A DNA stretch of 64,000 nt from Dermatobacter hominis (lineage in GTDB: Bacteria > Actinomycetota > Acidimicrobiia > Acidimicrobiales > Microtrichaceae), in the NCBI RefSeq assembly GCF_020715685.1, contig NZ_CP085840.1, positions 1 to 64,000 on the forward strand, read 5' to 3'. Below are positions 1 to 7,921 of this stretch, in pieces; the stretch's first letter is position 1, and each line of letters opens with the position of its first letter. The notes beneath the pieces are model-generated. The model was not told the origin of the DNA. It saw only the letters and a list, made by a program, of their open reading frames with translations, and searched no databases. A program made the position numbers and the translations under genes.

Positions 1-708
1 GGGAAGAGCTCGAACCTGCTCCTGCCCGGGCGCGGCAGCTGGTTCGTGCTCGGTTCGGTGTTGACCGACGCCCCGCTGACCCGCTCGCCGGGTCCGGTCG
101 AGGACGGGTGCGGCACCTGCCGCCGCTGCATCGACGCCTGTCCGACCGGCGCGATCGTGGCCGACGGCGTGGTCGACGCCCACCGGTGCCTGTCGTGGCT
201 GCTGCAGTCGCCGGGCACCTTCCCGCACGAGCACCGGGTCGCGCTCGGCGACCGCATCTACGGCTGCGACGACTGCCAGGAGGTGTGCCCGCCCAACCGC
301 CGTTCGGACCGGCGGGGCGAGGGAGCCGGGGCAGGCGGCCGGGCGGCGGCCCACGGCCGCATCCCCGGCACGGACCGGATCGACGTGCTGTGGATGCTGG
401 CGGCGGGCGACGACGACCTGCTGGCGGCGGCCGGGCGCTGGTACGTGCCGCGGCGCGACCCCGACCACCTTCGGCGCAACGCGCTGCTCGTGCTGGGCAA
501 CACCGGCGACGGCGCCGACCCGGTCGCGATCGATGCGCTCCGGACGTACCTCCGCCACGCGGACGACCACCTCGCGTCGCACGCGGCGTGGGCGGCGCTG
601 CGGCTCGGGCGCCCGGACCTGCTCGACGAGGACGGCGTGGCGGGGCGGCCGGCGGTCGAGGACGAGCGCAGCCGCTGGCCGGGCGCGCCCGCACCCATGC
701 CGGCCTGA
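1..708 (+). CDS. queG: Epoxyqueuosine reductase QueG, 3' part (5' end outside window)
   Basis: QueG reduces epoxyqueuosine to queuosine in tRNA, using cobalamin and two [4Fe-4S] clusters in the cytoplasm. The frame is open from base 1, so the N-terminal cobalamin-binding part lies upstream. The 235 visible residues start in the conserved stretch around GSWFVLGSVLTD. Two cysteine clusters follow: CGTCRRCIDACP and, after HRCLSW, YGCDDCQEVCP. These are the ferredoxin-like ligands of the family. The last ~90 residues (from RWYVPRRDPDHLRRNALL) look like the HEAT-type repeat found at the C-terminus of QueG. The next gene starts 65 bp downstream. The assignment is confident despite truncation because the cluster spacing and C-terminal repeat fit QueG and not simple ferredoxins. 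Confidence 0.9.
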   Translation, partial: GKSSNLLLPGRGSWFVLGSVLTDAPLTRSPGPVEDGCGTCRRCIDACPTGAIVADGVVDAHRCLSWLLQSPGTFPHEHRVALGDRIYGCDDCQEVCPPNRRSDRRGEGAGAGGRAAAHGRIPGTDRIDVLWMLAAGDDDLLAAAGRWYVPRRDPDHLRRNALLVLGNTGDGADPVAIDALRTYLRHADDHLASHAAWAALRLGRPDLLDEDGVAGRPAVEDERSRWPGAPAPMPA

Positions 709-772
709 CGTCCGGTCCGCGGGCTCGGGGCCCGTTGGCCCCCGCCCCGCCCGCGGGCAAGGATGGGCGGAC

Positions 773-1387
773 ATGGCCGGTTCGGATCGCCCCCAGACCG
801 CGGCCGAGGCGCGGGCCGAGGTCGAGGCGCGCCGGGCCGAGGTCCGCGCCGAGCGCCGGGCCGCGTTCGAGGCCGCGTACGGCGATGCCGTCCCCGGCCG
901 GTGGGTCGTGATCGCGTCGTGGGCGACGACTGCGCTGTTCACGATCGGCGCGGTCCTCGGCGTCGTGGCGCCCGACGGGTTCGACCTGGCGTTCCTCGTC
1001 CTCTCGCTCGTGCTGTTCGCGCTCGGTTGCCTGCTCTTCGTCGTCGACCTGGTCCTCGCCGCGAACCGGAGTCGCGAGGCGGCGATGGGCATCGGGGGGC
1101 TGTTCTTCCTCGCCGGCTCGGCGCCCACGTCCGTCCAGCGCCACCTGATGGGGTCGCTCGCGGTCCAGGTCGTGGTGTCGATCGCGGCCGCCGCCGTCGG
1201 GTTCTCCCGACTCGGTGACCGCGACCTCAACGCCCTCGCGTTCGGGATCCTCGTGCCGATGGCCGGCCTCGGGTGGAGCGGTCTGTGGGGCGTGCGGTGG
1301 GGGCTGTTCCCCGACCGGGTCGAACCGGACCGGCCGAGTGCCGCGAGGGTCGCCGACGCCCCGCGCGCCGGGGGCCGGCGCCGGTGA
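773..1387 (+). CDS. Uncharacterised membrane protein with four predicted helices
   Basis: I do not recognise this 204-residue protein. Residues 1-43 are charged and rich in Ala, Arg and Glu, with repeated AEVEARRAEVRAERRAA-type sequence that should form a cytoplasmic helix. Four hydrophobic segments follow, at about 44-65, 70-95, 118-138 and 147-166, and the C-terminal tail is Arg/Pro rich. The ATG at 773 is chosen because it is the first start after queG that excludes the Arg-rich out-of-character N-terminal extension. AAGGAT lies 8 nt before it and could be a -10 hexamer or a weak ribosome site. The stop codon overlaps the GTG of the ArsA-type ATPase by 4 bp, so the two are probably co-translated, but nothing in the sequence gives a function. 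Confidence 0.7.
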   Translation: MAGSDRPQTAAEARAEVEARRAEVRAERRAAFEAAYGDAVPGRWVVIASWATTALFTIGAVLGVVAPDGFDLAFLVLSLVLFALGCLLFVVDLVLAANRSREAAMGIGGLFFLAGSAPTSVQRHLMGSLAVQVVVSIAAAAVGFSRLGDRDLNALAFGILVPMAGLGWSGLWGVRWGLFPDRVEPDRPSAARVADAPRAGGRRR

Positions 1388-2565
1388 GGGTCCTCCTCGT
1401 CACGGGCAAGGGCGGCGTCGGCAAGACCACCACCGCGGCCGCGACCGCGCTGCGGCTGGCCGAGGACGGCCATCGCGTGGTCGTCACGTCCGCGGACCCG
1501 GCCCACTCGCTCGCGGACTCGTTCGACCAGCCGCTCGGGCCGACGCCCACCGAGGTCGCGCCGGGGTGCGCGGCCCAGCAGCTCGACGCCCGGGAGCGGT
1601 TCGAGGAGCACTGGGCCGAGATCCGGGACTGGCTGCTGCAGGTGTTCGACTGGGCCGGCGTGGAGTCGGTCGAGGCGGAGGAGCTGGCCGTCCTGCCCGG
1701 CCTCGACGAGCTGTTCGCGCTGACCGAGATCGAGTCGCTGTGCGCCTCGGGCGACCACGACGTCGTCGTCGTCGACTGCGGGCCGACCGCCGAGACGATC
1801 CGGCTGCTGTCGCTGCCCGACGTCATCGGCTGGTACATGGACCGGCTGTTCCCGGCCTCCCGACGACTCCACCGGATGGTGGCGCCCGTGCTGTCGAGGG
1901 TCGGGCGCCTGCCGATGGCCGATGACGCCGTCTTCGCCGCCGGGCAGCGCCTCTACGACCGGCTCGACGCCGTGCACCGGATCCTGGCCGACCCCGAGGT
2001 GACCTCGGCCCGGCTCGTGGTGAACCCCGAGCGGATGGTCGTGGCCGAGGCGCGCCGCACCTTCACGCAGCTGTCGCTGTTCGGCTACCAGGTCGACGCG
2101 GTCGTCGTGAACCGGGTGCTGCCCGACGACGTCGCCGACCCGTGGTTCGACCGGTGGCGCGCGACGCACGCCGAGCACCTCGACGCGGTGCGGGCCGACT
2201 TCGCCCCGGTCCCGGTGCTGCAGTCGCGGCTCGCGCCCGCCGACGTCGTCGGCGTCGAGGCCCTCCGGGCGGTCGGCGCCGAGCTGTGGGACGGCCACGA
2301 CCCCGCGGCGCGCCTCGTCGATCGTCGGCCCGTCCGCCTGAGCCGCTGCGGTGACGACGTCGAGCTGTCGGTCGACCTCCCGTTCGCCGAGCGCTCCGAC
2401 GTCGAGGTGTCCCGGAGCGGCGACGAGCTGCTCATCACCCTCGGCGCCCAGCGCCGGGCCCTCGCCCTCCCCGAGTCGCTCCGGCGGCGCGAGGTGACGT
2501 CGGCCACGGTCGCCGACGGGGCGCTGAGGGTGCGGTTCGCCGAACGCGCAAGGATGGGGACGTGA
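1384..2565 (+). CDS. ArsA/GET3-type ATPase with C-terminal HSP20-like domain
   Basis: This 393-residue SIMIBI-class ATPase has the deviant Walker A motif TGKGGVGKTT at residues 7-16. It also has the family stretch DCGPTAETIRLLSLP around residue 130, equivalent to the switch/A-loop region of ArsA and GET3. The last ~80 residues form a small beta-rich unit (from RPVRLSRCGDDVELSVDLP) that matches the HSP20-like domain seen at the end of many actinobacterial ArsA homologues. The family couples ATP hydrolysis to handling of metal oxyanions or tail-anchored membrane proteins. No ArsB, ArsC or ArsR is nearby, so I do not call arsenic resistance. GTG at 1384 overlaps the previous stop by 4 bp. The following gene overlaps its stop in the same way. 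Confidence 0.85.
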   Translation: MRVLLVTGKGGVGKTTTAAATALRLAEDGHRVVVTSADPAHSLADSFDQPLGPTPTEVAPGCAAQQLDARERFEEHWAEIRDWLLQVFDWAGVESVEAEELAVLPGLDELFALTEIESLCASGDHDVVVVDCGPTAETIRLLSLPDVIGWYMDRLFPASRRLHRMVAPVLSRVGRLPMADDAVFAAGQRLYDRLDAVHRILADPEVTSARLVVNPERMVVAEARRTFTQLSLFGYQVDAVVVNRVLPDDVADPWFDRWRATHAEHLDAVRADFAPVPVLQSRLAPADVVGVEALRAVGAELWDGHDPAARLVDRRPVRLSRCGDDVELSVDLPFAERSDVEVSRSGDELLITLGAQRRALALPESLRRREVTSATVADGALRVRFAERARMGT

Positions 2566-3044
2566 CCGACCCCGATCCGAACCCGACCAGTCCCGGCGCC
2601 GAGGGCCTCGACCACCTCCAGCGCGCCGCGAAGGAGATGGTGGCCGCGGCCCGGTCGTTCCTCGACGCGATCGAGCAGGTGGTCGAGGACCGCGAGGCGC
2701 TCAAGGAGGTCTCGACGACGGTGACCGGTCTGGCCGCCACGGTCGGCGAGGCGCTCGGCGACGCGGTGCGCGGCGGGCGACCGGCGCCGTGGGTCGACCC
2801 CGCCTGGACCCCCGACGGCGAGGGCACGTCCGGGCCCTCCGGGACGGCCGGACCCGGCGCACCGCCGGCTCCCACGACGAGGGGCCCCGAAGCCTCGGCG
2901 GGCGATGACGTCGTCGCCCCGGCCGTGGCGCCCTCGCCGGCCGAGGACGACGTCGACGACAACACCGAGGACTGGGCCCGACCGCTGGTCGACCCGGGGT
3001 CGCCACGCCGACCGTCCCGCGTCCGCCGGATCGCGGTGGACTGA
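2562..3044 (+). CDS. Uncharacterised 160-residue acidic/proline-rich protein
   Basis: The protein has no recognisable domain. Residues about 15-75 form an amphipathic alpha-helical block (EGLDHLQRAAKEMVAAARSF and following), a pattern common in small actinobacterial helical proteins. The remainder is a disordered Pro/Gly/Asp-rich tail with a short basic end. GTG at 2562 overlaps the ArsA stop by 4 bp, which argues for co-translation and perhaps a shared process. The hexamer AAGGAT 6 nt upstream of the GTG is the same one seen before the gene at 773. There is no signal peptide or membrane segment. The frame is supported by operon geometry and by the Asp/Glu composition; function is unknown. 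Confidence 0.65.
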   Translation: MTDPDPNPTSPGAEGLDHLQRAAKEMVAAARSFLDAIEQVVEDREALKEVSTTVTGLAATVGEALGDAVRGGRPAPWVDPAWTPDGEGTSGPSGTAGPGAPPAPTTRGPEASAGDDVVAPAVAPSPAEDDVDDNTEDWARPLVDPGSPRRPSRVRRIAVD

Positions 3045-3147
3045 GGACGGAGGGGGAGCACCGCACCGTGTCCGCCGGTCGCTCGTCACGAGGTGCCGGC
3101 GAATTCTCACCACGCGTGCCCCACCGGCCGACAGGACGTGGGGAGAG

Positions 3148-5442
3148 ATGAGACTCGTACGCCTGGACCACCTGCCGGGAGGCCGCTCGATCGAGCTGCA
3201 CCCGCGCCTCACGACCGTCCTCGGCGCGCCCGCGGAGGTGCGCGAGGCGCTCGAGTCGATCCTCCGCGCCCTCGCCGCCGGCGAGCCGGTCGCCCACGAC
3301 GGCCAGGCGGAGCTGCACGGCATCCGCGTGAGCCTGCGCGACCGCTCGTTCGACGTGGCCCCGGGACCGGGCGGACCCAGCTGGGTGGACCCGGTGCTCG
3401 ACCTGGCGGCGCCGACGCCGCTGCGGCCCGCCGGCGGGCGCCTCCGCCGCGGTGGCCCGACCGCCGGGCGGCCCCGGACCGACGGGCCCGTGGTGGAGAT
3501 GCGCTCGACCGACGACGTGGGCTCCTCCGAGGTGTTCTCGCCGCTCCGGCCCTCCGACGGCCCGACGACCCCGATCCCGGCGAGCAGCCCGCCGTCGGTG
3601 ACGCCGCCGACCGCCGATCCCGACCCGGCGCAGCACACCCGTCGCATCGCGTCGGAGGACCTGGTCCGGCTCCGCGCCGAGCTGCGCTCGCTCGACGGCG
3701 AGCGGGCGGTGCTGGCTCGGGCGGCCGAGGAGGTCCGCTCGGACCTGGACTCGTTCGCCCGTGCGACGCTCGAGGTGGCCATCGGCCAGCTCGAGGCGGT
3801 CGAGGAGCGACGTGCCGCAGCCGAGCAGGAGCGCGCCGGCTGGGTCTCCGAGCACGCCGATCGCCGTGCCGAGCTCGTCACCCGGGCCGAGCGGCTGCGA
3901 GCGGAGCTGGCCGCCCTGCCCGAGGGCGGGACCGAGGCCGTCCGTGACGCGCTGCGGCGGCTGGCCGCGGTGCGCGAGCCCACCGGTCGGCCCGACCCGG
4001 CGGCGCAGACGCTCGCCGCCGAGCTCGAGGACCTCCGCCGCTCGATGGAGGATCTCGAGACGCGCCGCATGGCGATCGAGGGGTTCCTCGCCGACGCCGA
4101 GGCGCAGCTCGCCGAGGCCGAGCGCGAGGCCGAGGCCGCCCGCAACTCGATCCGGTCGCCCGACCTGCACCCCGCCGTCGTGCGCCAGCTCGAGGCGGTG
4201 CGCGACGAGATCTTCGAGCTCGAGGAGCGGGGCGGCCGTGTGGCCGCGGTCCGGGCCCGACGGCGCATCGACGAGCTCCGCAGCGAGGAGGCCCTCCTCC
4301 TCGACCAGCTGGGCTTCGACACCTACACCGCGTTCGTGATGGGCACGCCCAACCGGGAGACCGAGTCGGTCCGGGCGATCCGCACCGATCGGGCCGTCGC
4401 CCGGGTCGAGCAGCTCTCCGACGAGGTCGACCGGCTCCGCCAGGAGCTGCCGGGCGGTGCCGAGGACCGCTGGAACCGCGCCGAGCGGACCCGCATCGTC
4501 GGCGAGGCCGCCGCCCTGCTCGACACCACCGCCGAGGGCCTCGCCCGGCTGACGACCGCCGAGCTCGTCGAGCTCCTCAACACCCAGCAGGAGCGACCGA
4601 CGCCGCAGGCCAGCGCAGACGTGCTCGCCGCCTCCGGGCGCCTGGCCGCTGCCCTGGTCGCAGCCGGTGCCCCCTCGCCCGGCGCCGCGGCCGACCCGGC
4701 GGCCATGCAGGAGCTGGCCGAGCAGTGGCTGGCCGACGAGGAGGCCCGGCAGGAGCGCCGGGCCGCGCTCGAGCGGTCGATCGAGGAGGCGGAGCAGGAG
4801 CGCGAGCGGCTCGACGAGTCGACGCGCCGCGCCGATGACGGCGGCCGCGTCGCCGACCTGGACGCCGAGCTCCGGGCCCTGCGAGCCCGCGTGGCCGACG
4901 GCGAGGCGCGGGTCGCCCGCCACGAGCGCGCCACCGCCGAGCTCGCCGACCTCAGGGCGCAGGAGCTCGAGCTGCGCGACCGTGAGCGCGACCTCCTGGT
5001 GCGGATCTCGGACCGTGAACGGCTGCTGAGCGTGCTCGGCGGCGACGTGCCCCCGCCCGAGGCGCCTGCGGGCGAGGGCGCGGTGGCGTCCCCGTCGGTC
5101 GACCTGCCCGAGCCCGAGCCCGTGCGCCCCGGGACGACCTCGCCGCCGCCCGACGCCGAGGCGCTGCGCCGCGTCGTCGACCGCGACGCCTCGGTCGCGT
5201 GGCCGGTCGACCGGGAGTGGCAGCTGCTGTCGCGACTGGGGGAGGTGCGGGCCGTCGGTACCGTCGGCGCCCTCCCGCTGCTGCTGTGCGGGATCGACGC
5301 CGCCGCTGTCGACGCCCCCGCCCTGCTGCACCGCATCGCCTCGATGTCGGAGCTGGTGCAGATGGTGGTGCTGGCCGACGACGAGCGGCTGGGCCGCTGG
5401 ACCGACGGTCTCGGCTCCGACGCCCGTCTCATCCGCTGGTAG
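3148..5442 (+). CDS. Long coiled-coil protein with SMC/RecF-like N-terminus lacking a P-loop
   Basis: The product has 764 residues. Its first ~60 residues read like the opening beta-strands of an SMC, RecF or RecN ATPase head (MRLVRLDHLPGGRSIELHP, then RLTTVLG). However, where GxxGxGKS/T should follow there is APAEVREAL, so Walker A is absent. A Pro-rich linker (about 90-165) precedes extended heptad-rich coiled coil at roughly 165-350, 390-480 and 530-650, dense in Glu, Arg and Ala. The last ~100 residues return to a globular alpha/beta pattern. The ATG at 3148 is preceded by a GGGGAGAG stretch that can serve as ribosome site. It may be a structural or regulatory paralogue of an SMC-like protein. 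The role is not known. Confidence 0.7.
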   Translation: MRLVRLDHLPGGRSIELHPRLTTVLGAPAEVREALESILRALAAGEPVAHDGQAELHGIRVSLRDRSFDVAPGPGGPSWVDPVLDLAAPTPLRPAGGRLRRGGPTAGRPRTDGPVVEMRSTDDVGSSEVFSPLRPSDGPTTPIPASSPPSVTPPTADPDPAQHTRRIASEDLVRLRAELRSLDGERAVLARAAEEVRSDLDSFARATLEVAIGQLEAVEERRAAAEQERAGWVSEHADRRAELVTRAERLRAELAALPEGGTEAVRDALRRLAAVREPTGRPDPAAQTLAAELEDLRRSMEDLETRRMAIEGFLADAEAQLAEAEREAEAARNSIRSPDLHPAVVRQLEAVRDEIFELEERGGRVAAVRARRRIDELRSEEALLLDQLGFDTYTAFVMGTPNRETESVRAIRTDRAVARVEQLSDEVDRLRQELPGGAEDRWNRAERTRIVGEAAALLDTTAEGLARLTTAELVELLNTQQERPTPQASADVLAASGRLAAALVAAGAPSPGAAADPAAMQELAEQWLADEEARQERRAALERSIEEAEQERERLDESTRRADDGGRVADLDAELRALRARVADGEARVARHERATAELADLRAQELELRDRERDLLVRISDRERLLSVLGGDVPPPEAPAGEGAVASPSVDLPEPEPVRPGTTSPPPDAEALRRVVDRDASVAWPVDREWQLLSRLGEVRAVGTVGALPLLLCGIDAAAVDAPALLHRIASMSELVQMVVLADDERLGRWTDGLGSDARLIRW

Positions 5443-5446
5443 CGGC

Positions 5447-5452
5447 CAGACT
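5447..5452 (+). promoter_or_regulatory. Candidate -10 (CAGACT) for leaderless ROK kinase gene
   Basis: CAGACT ends 6 nt before the GTG at 5459. A transcript starting about 7 nt downstream would begin at the start codon. No clear -35 was seen. The same geometry occurs at several other starts in the window. Confidence 0.45.
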
Positions 5453-5458
5453 GCTCCG

Positions 5459-6484
5459 GTGGACGACCGGAGCACCCCGACCGCCGTCCGCCGGACGATC
5501 GGCATCGACGTCGGCGGCACCAAGACCCTGGGCGTGCTCGTCGAGCGCGGTCCCGACGGGGTCGTCGTCGTCGACCGGGAGCAGGTGCCCTCCGACGCGG
5601 CACGACCCGAGGCGGTCGACGCCATCCTGCGGGTCGCCCGGGCCCTGCTCGACCGGCACGGCGGTGCGGACGGCGACGGCGCCGGTGCGGTGGCCGTCGA
5701 CGGCGTCGGGGTGGGGCTCGCCGGGTTCGTCGACCCCTACGGCGTCGTGCGCTCCGCGCCCAACTCCGTCGGCCTGGTCGGCCAGGACGTCCGCGGCCGG
5801 CTCGAGCGCGAGCTCGGTGTCCCCGCCGTCGCCGACAACGACGCCAACTGCGCGGTGGTCGCGGCCCATGCCGTGTCCGCGCCCGACGCCCGGCACCTGG
5901 TCGCGGTCACGTTCGGCACCGGCATCGGCGGCGGGCTGATCGTCGACGGCAAGTTGGTCCACGGCGCCCGGGGCTTCGCCGGCGAGCCGGGCCACATGGT
6001 GGTCGACCCCTCGGGGCCGCGGTGCCCCTGCGGGCAGCACGGCTGCTGGGAGCGCTACGCCTCGGGCTCGGGGCTGGCCTGGCTGGCGCGCACGGCGGTC
6101 GAGCGGGGCGAAGCGCCCGGGCTGGCGGCCGCCGTCGCGGCGCCGGCCGACCTGCGCGGCGAGCACGTGACCGCCCTCGTCGCCGAGGGCGACCCCGGCG
6201 CGGTGGCGGTCTTCGAGACCTACGCGGGGTGGGTGGCGCTCGGGGTGGCCAACCTGATCATGCTGCTCGACCCCGACGTGGTCGTCCTCGGGGGCGGCGT
6301 CATCGCCACCGGCGAGGAGCTCCTCGGCCGGGTGCGGCGGATCGTGGCGGAGCGGTTCCCGGCGGCGAGCGACTCCCGTCACGTCCCGATCGTCGCCTCG
6401 CCCGGCGGCCCCGAGGCCGGCGCGCTCGGCGCCGCGCTGCTCGTCCACGTCGGCGCCCGGGGCGGGTGGGCGATCCGGGGCTGA
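5459..6484 (+). CDS. ROK-family sugar kinase, probable glucokinase
   Basis: The protein (341 residues) should phosphorylate glucose or a related hexose with ATP (or polyphosphate) in the cytoplasm. The N-terminal phosphate-binding motif GIDVGGTKTLGVLVE is intact. It is followed by the sugar-binding DNDANCA segment, the FGTGIGGGLIVDG loop and the ROK signature with zinc ligands, CPCGQHGCWERYASG. The length is slightly above the ~320 usual for glucokinases because of an Asp/Gly-rich loop near residue 65. GTG at 5459 is chosen since it leads directly into the first beta strand and sits 6 nt after a -10-like hexamer. A second, shorter ROK protein is at 26448. Substrate cannot be fixed from sequence alone. 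Confidence 0.85.
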   Translation: MDDRSTPTAVRRTIGIDVGGTKTLGVLVERGPDGVVVVDREQVPSDAARPEAVDAILRVARALLDRHGGADGDGAGAVAVDGVGVGLAGFVDPYGVVRSAPNSVGLVGQDVRGRLERELGVPAVADNDANCAVVAAHAVSAPDARHLVAVTFGTGIGGGLIVDGKLVHGARGFAGEPGHMVVDPSGPRCPCGQHGCWERYASGSGLAWLARTAVERGEAPGLAAAVAAPADLRGEHVTALVAEGDPGAVAVFETYAGWVALGVANLIMLLDPDVVVLGGGVIATGEELLGRVRRIVAERFPAASDSRHVPIVASPGGPEAGALGAALLVHVGARGGWAIRG

Positions 6485-6542
6485 CCGGCGCCGAATCCGG
6501 CAGACCGATCGGGCGACAGCCGACCGCCGGCGCCGCTTCGAT

Positions 6543-6583
6543 CTTGTACGTGGCGGTCGCCCATCGGGCGCGTGGCGTACGAG
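6543..6583. repeat. 41-bp palindromic element, intergenic copy
   Basis: CTTGTACG (6543-6550) and CGTACGAG (6576-6583) are near-perfect inverted arms (one G/A mismatch) around a 25-bp loop ending GTGG. The two copies inside the dnaE intein (58098-58138 and 58158-58198) have the same arms, the same 41-bp length and the same GTGG before the right arm. It lies in the 200-bp gap between the ROK kinase gene and alaC. This looks like a REP-type palindrome; whether it has a function is unknown. Confidence 0.6.
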
Positions 6584-6672
6584 TTCGACGGGTTGGCGGG
6601 GTCGTGCGGAGGCGTCCCGGGGCGTGACGCGTGGCGCCGCTTATGGGTACGGGGCGCCGCAGGGCCGAGCGG

Positions 6673-6678
6673 TAGCGT
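6673..6678 (+). promoter_or_regulatory. Candidate -10 (TAGCGT) for leaderless alaC
   Basis: TAGCGT lies exactly 6 nt upstream of the alaC ATG (6685), so transcription would start at or next to the start codon. No purine-rich ribosome site lies in the gap GGCCC-like sequence. A -35 box is not obvious. Confidence 0.5.
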
Positions 6679-6684
6679 TGGCCC

Positions 6685-7860
6685 ATGGAGTTCCGCCGCA
6701 TCACGTCGTTGCCGCCGTACGTCTTCACGATCATCGACTCGCTGAAGGTGGCGGCCCGGCGCGACGGCGCGGACATCATCGACCTGGGCTTCGGCAACCC
6801 CGACCTCCCCTCGCCGCAGATCGCCGTCGACAAGCTCTGCGAGGCGGCCCACAACGAGAAGAACCACCGCTACTCGGCGTCCCGGGGCCTGCCGAAGCTG
6901 CGCGAGGCCGCGGCGAACTACTACCGGCACCGCTTCGGCGTGGAGCTCGACCCCGACACCGAGGTCATCTCGACCATCGGCGCCAAGGAGGGCTTCAGCC
7001 ACCTGATGTGGGTGCTGCTCGAGAAGGGCGACGTCGCCCTCGTCCCGTCGCCGAGCTACCCGATCCACATCTTCGGCCCGCTGTTCGCCGGCGCCAACGT
7101 GCGGGAGATCCCGCTCGGGACCGGCGACGAGTTCTTCGGGAACATGGTCGAGCAGTGGGAGTACAGCCACCCCAAGCCGCGGGTGATCGTGCTGTCGTTC
7201 CCGCACAACCCGACCACCACGTGCGTCGACCTCGAGTTCATGCAGCGGGTGGTGGACTTCGCCCGGGAGCACGACGTCCTCCTCGTGCACGACAACGCCT
7301 ACGCCGATCTCGGCTTCGACGGCTACCGGCCGCCGTCGATCATGCAGGCCGAGGGCGCCAAGGAGGTGGCCGTCGAGCTGTACTCGATGACCAAGTCGTT
7401 CTCGATGGCGGGCTGGCGCATGGCGTTCATGGTCGGCAACCCCGAGGTGATCGCGGCGCTGGCCAAGCTCAAGTCGTACCTCGACTACGGCACGTTCCAG
7501 CCGATCCAGATCGCGGCCACGGTGACCATCAACGAGGAGATGGACTACCCCCGCGAGGTCAACGCGATCTACCAGTCCCGCCGCGACGCCCTGTGCACCG
7601 GGCTGAGCCGCATCGGGTGGGACATCGAGCCGCCGATGGGCACGATGTTCGCCTGGGCGCCGATCCCCGAGCCGTACCTCGAGATGGGCTCGGTCGAGTT
7701 CTGCTCGTACCTGGTCCGAGAGGCGCAGGTCGCGCTGTCGCCCGGGGTGGGGTTCGGTCCCGGCGGCGAGGGCCACGTCCGGTTCGCGCTGATCGAGAAC
7801 GAGCAGCGCACGAACCAGGCCATCCGAAACCTCAAGCGGGCGCTCACCAAGCTGGGCTGA
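6685..7860 (+). CDS. alaC: Alanine-synthesising aminotransferase AlaC-like
   Basis: This is a class I/II fold-type I PLP aminotransferase of 391 residues. The sequence follows E. coli AlaC closely as I recall it: RITSLPPYVF near the start, IGAKEGFSHLMW, PSPSYPIHIFG, FPHNPTTTCVDLEFM and the C-terminal ALIENEQRTNQAIRNLK. The PLP-binding lysine is Lys237 in SMTKSFSMAGWRMAF. It should transfer amino groups between glutamate and pyruvate (or a related keto acid) in the cytoplasm. The ATG at 6685 is unambiguous: TAGCGT sits just upstream and the protein starts at the conserved N-terminal FRRI. A related alternative is LL-diaminopimelate aminotransferase, but the motif wording favours AlaC. The neighbouring TetR gene may or may not be linked. 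Confidence 0.88.
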   Translation: MEFRRITSLPPYVFTIIDSLKVAARRDGADIIDLGFGNPDLPSPQIAVDKLCEAAHNEKNHRYSASRGLPKLREAAANYYRHRFGVELDPDTEVISTIGAKEGFSHLMWVLLEKGDVALVPSPSYPIHIFGPLFAGANVREIPLGTGDEFFGNMVEQWEYSHPKPRVIVLSFPHNPTTTCVDLEFMQRVVDFAREHDVLLVHDNAYADLGFDGYRPPSIMQAEGAKEVAVELYSMTKSFSMAGWRMAFMVGNPEVIAALAKLKSYLDYGTFQPIQIAATVTINEEMDYPREVNAIYQSRRDALCTGLSRIGWDIEPPMGTMFAWAPIPEPYLEMGSVEFCSYLVREAQVALSPGVGFGPGGEGHVRFALIENEQRTNQAIRNLKRALTKLG

Positions 7861-7882
7861 GGCGGCCGGTCGGCCACCGAAG

Positions 7883-7898
7883 TTGACCGGTCGGTCAA
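7883..7898. promoter_or_regulatory. Palindromic operator upstream of tetR-like gene
   Basis: TTGACCG-GT-CGGTCAA is a perfect 7-bp inverted repeat with a 2-bp spacer. It lies 23 bp before the ATG of the TetR-family gene and just upstream of its -10-like TAGCGT. Bound repressor would block RNA polymerase, so autorepression is the natural reading. This form of half-site is typical for TetR-family operators. Confidence 0.65.
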
Positions 7899-7908
7899 GG
7901 CGCTGCGC

Positions 7909-7914
7909 TAGCGT
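7909..7914 (+). promoter_or_regulatory. Candidate -10 (TAGCGT) for leaderless tetR-like gene
   Basis: TAGCGT ends 7 nt before the ATG at 7922. The inverted repeat at 7883-7898 covers the upstream promoter region, including a TTGACC that may contribute as a distant -35. Confidence 0.5.
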
Positions 7915-7921
7915 CGGGTCG

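Noticed and set aside
1384-2565. Arsenic efflux ATPase of an ars operon
   Set aside because: No arsB, arsC, arsD or arsR nearby; the HSP20-tailed ArsA type is widespread in actinobacteria outside ars operons.
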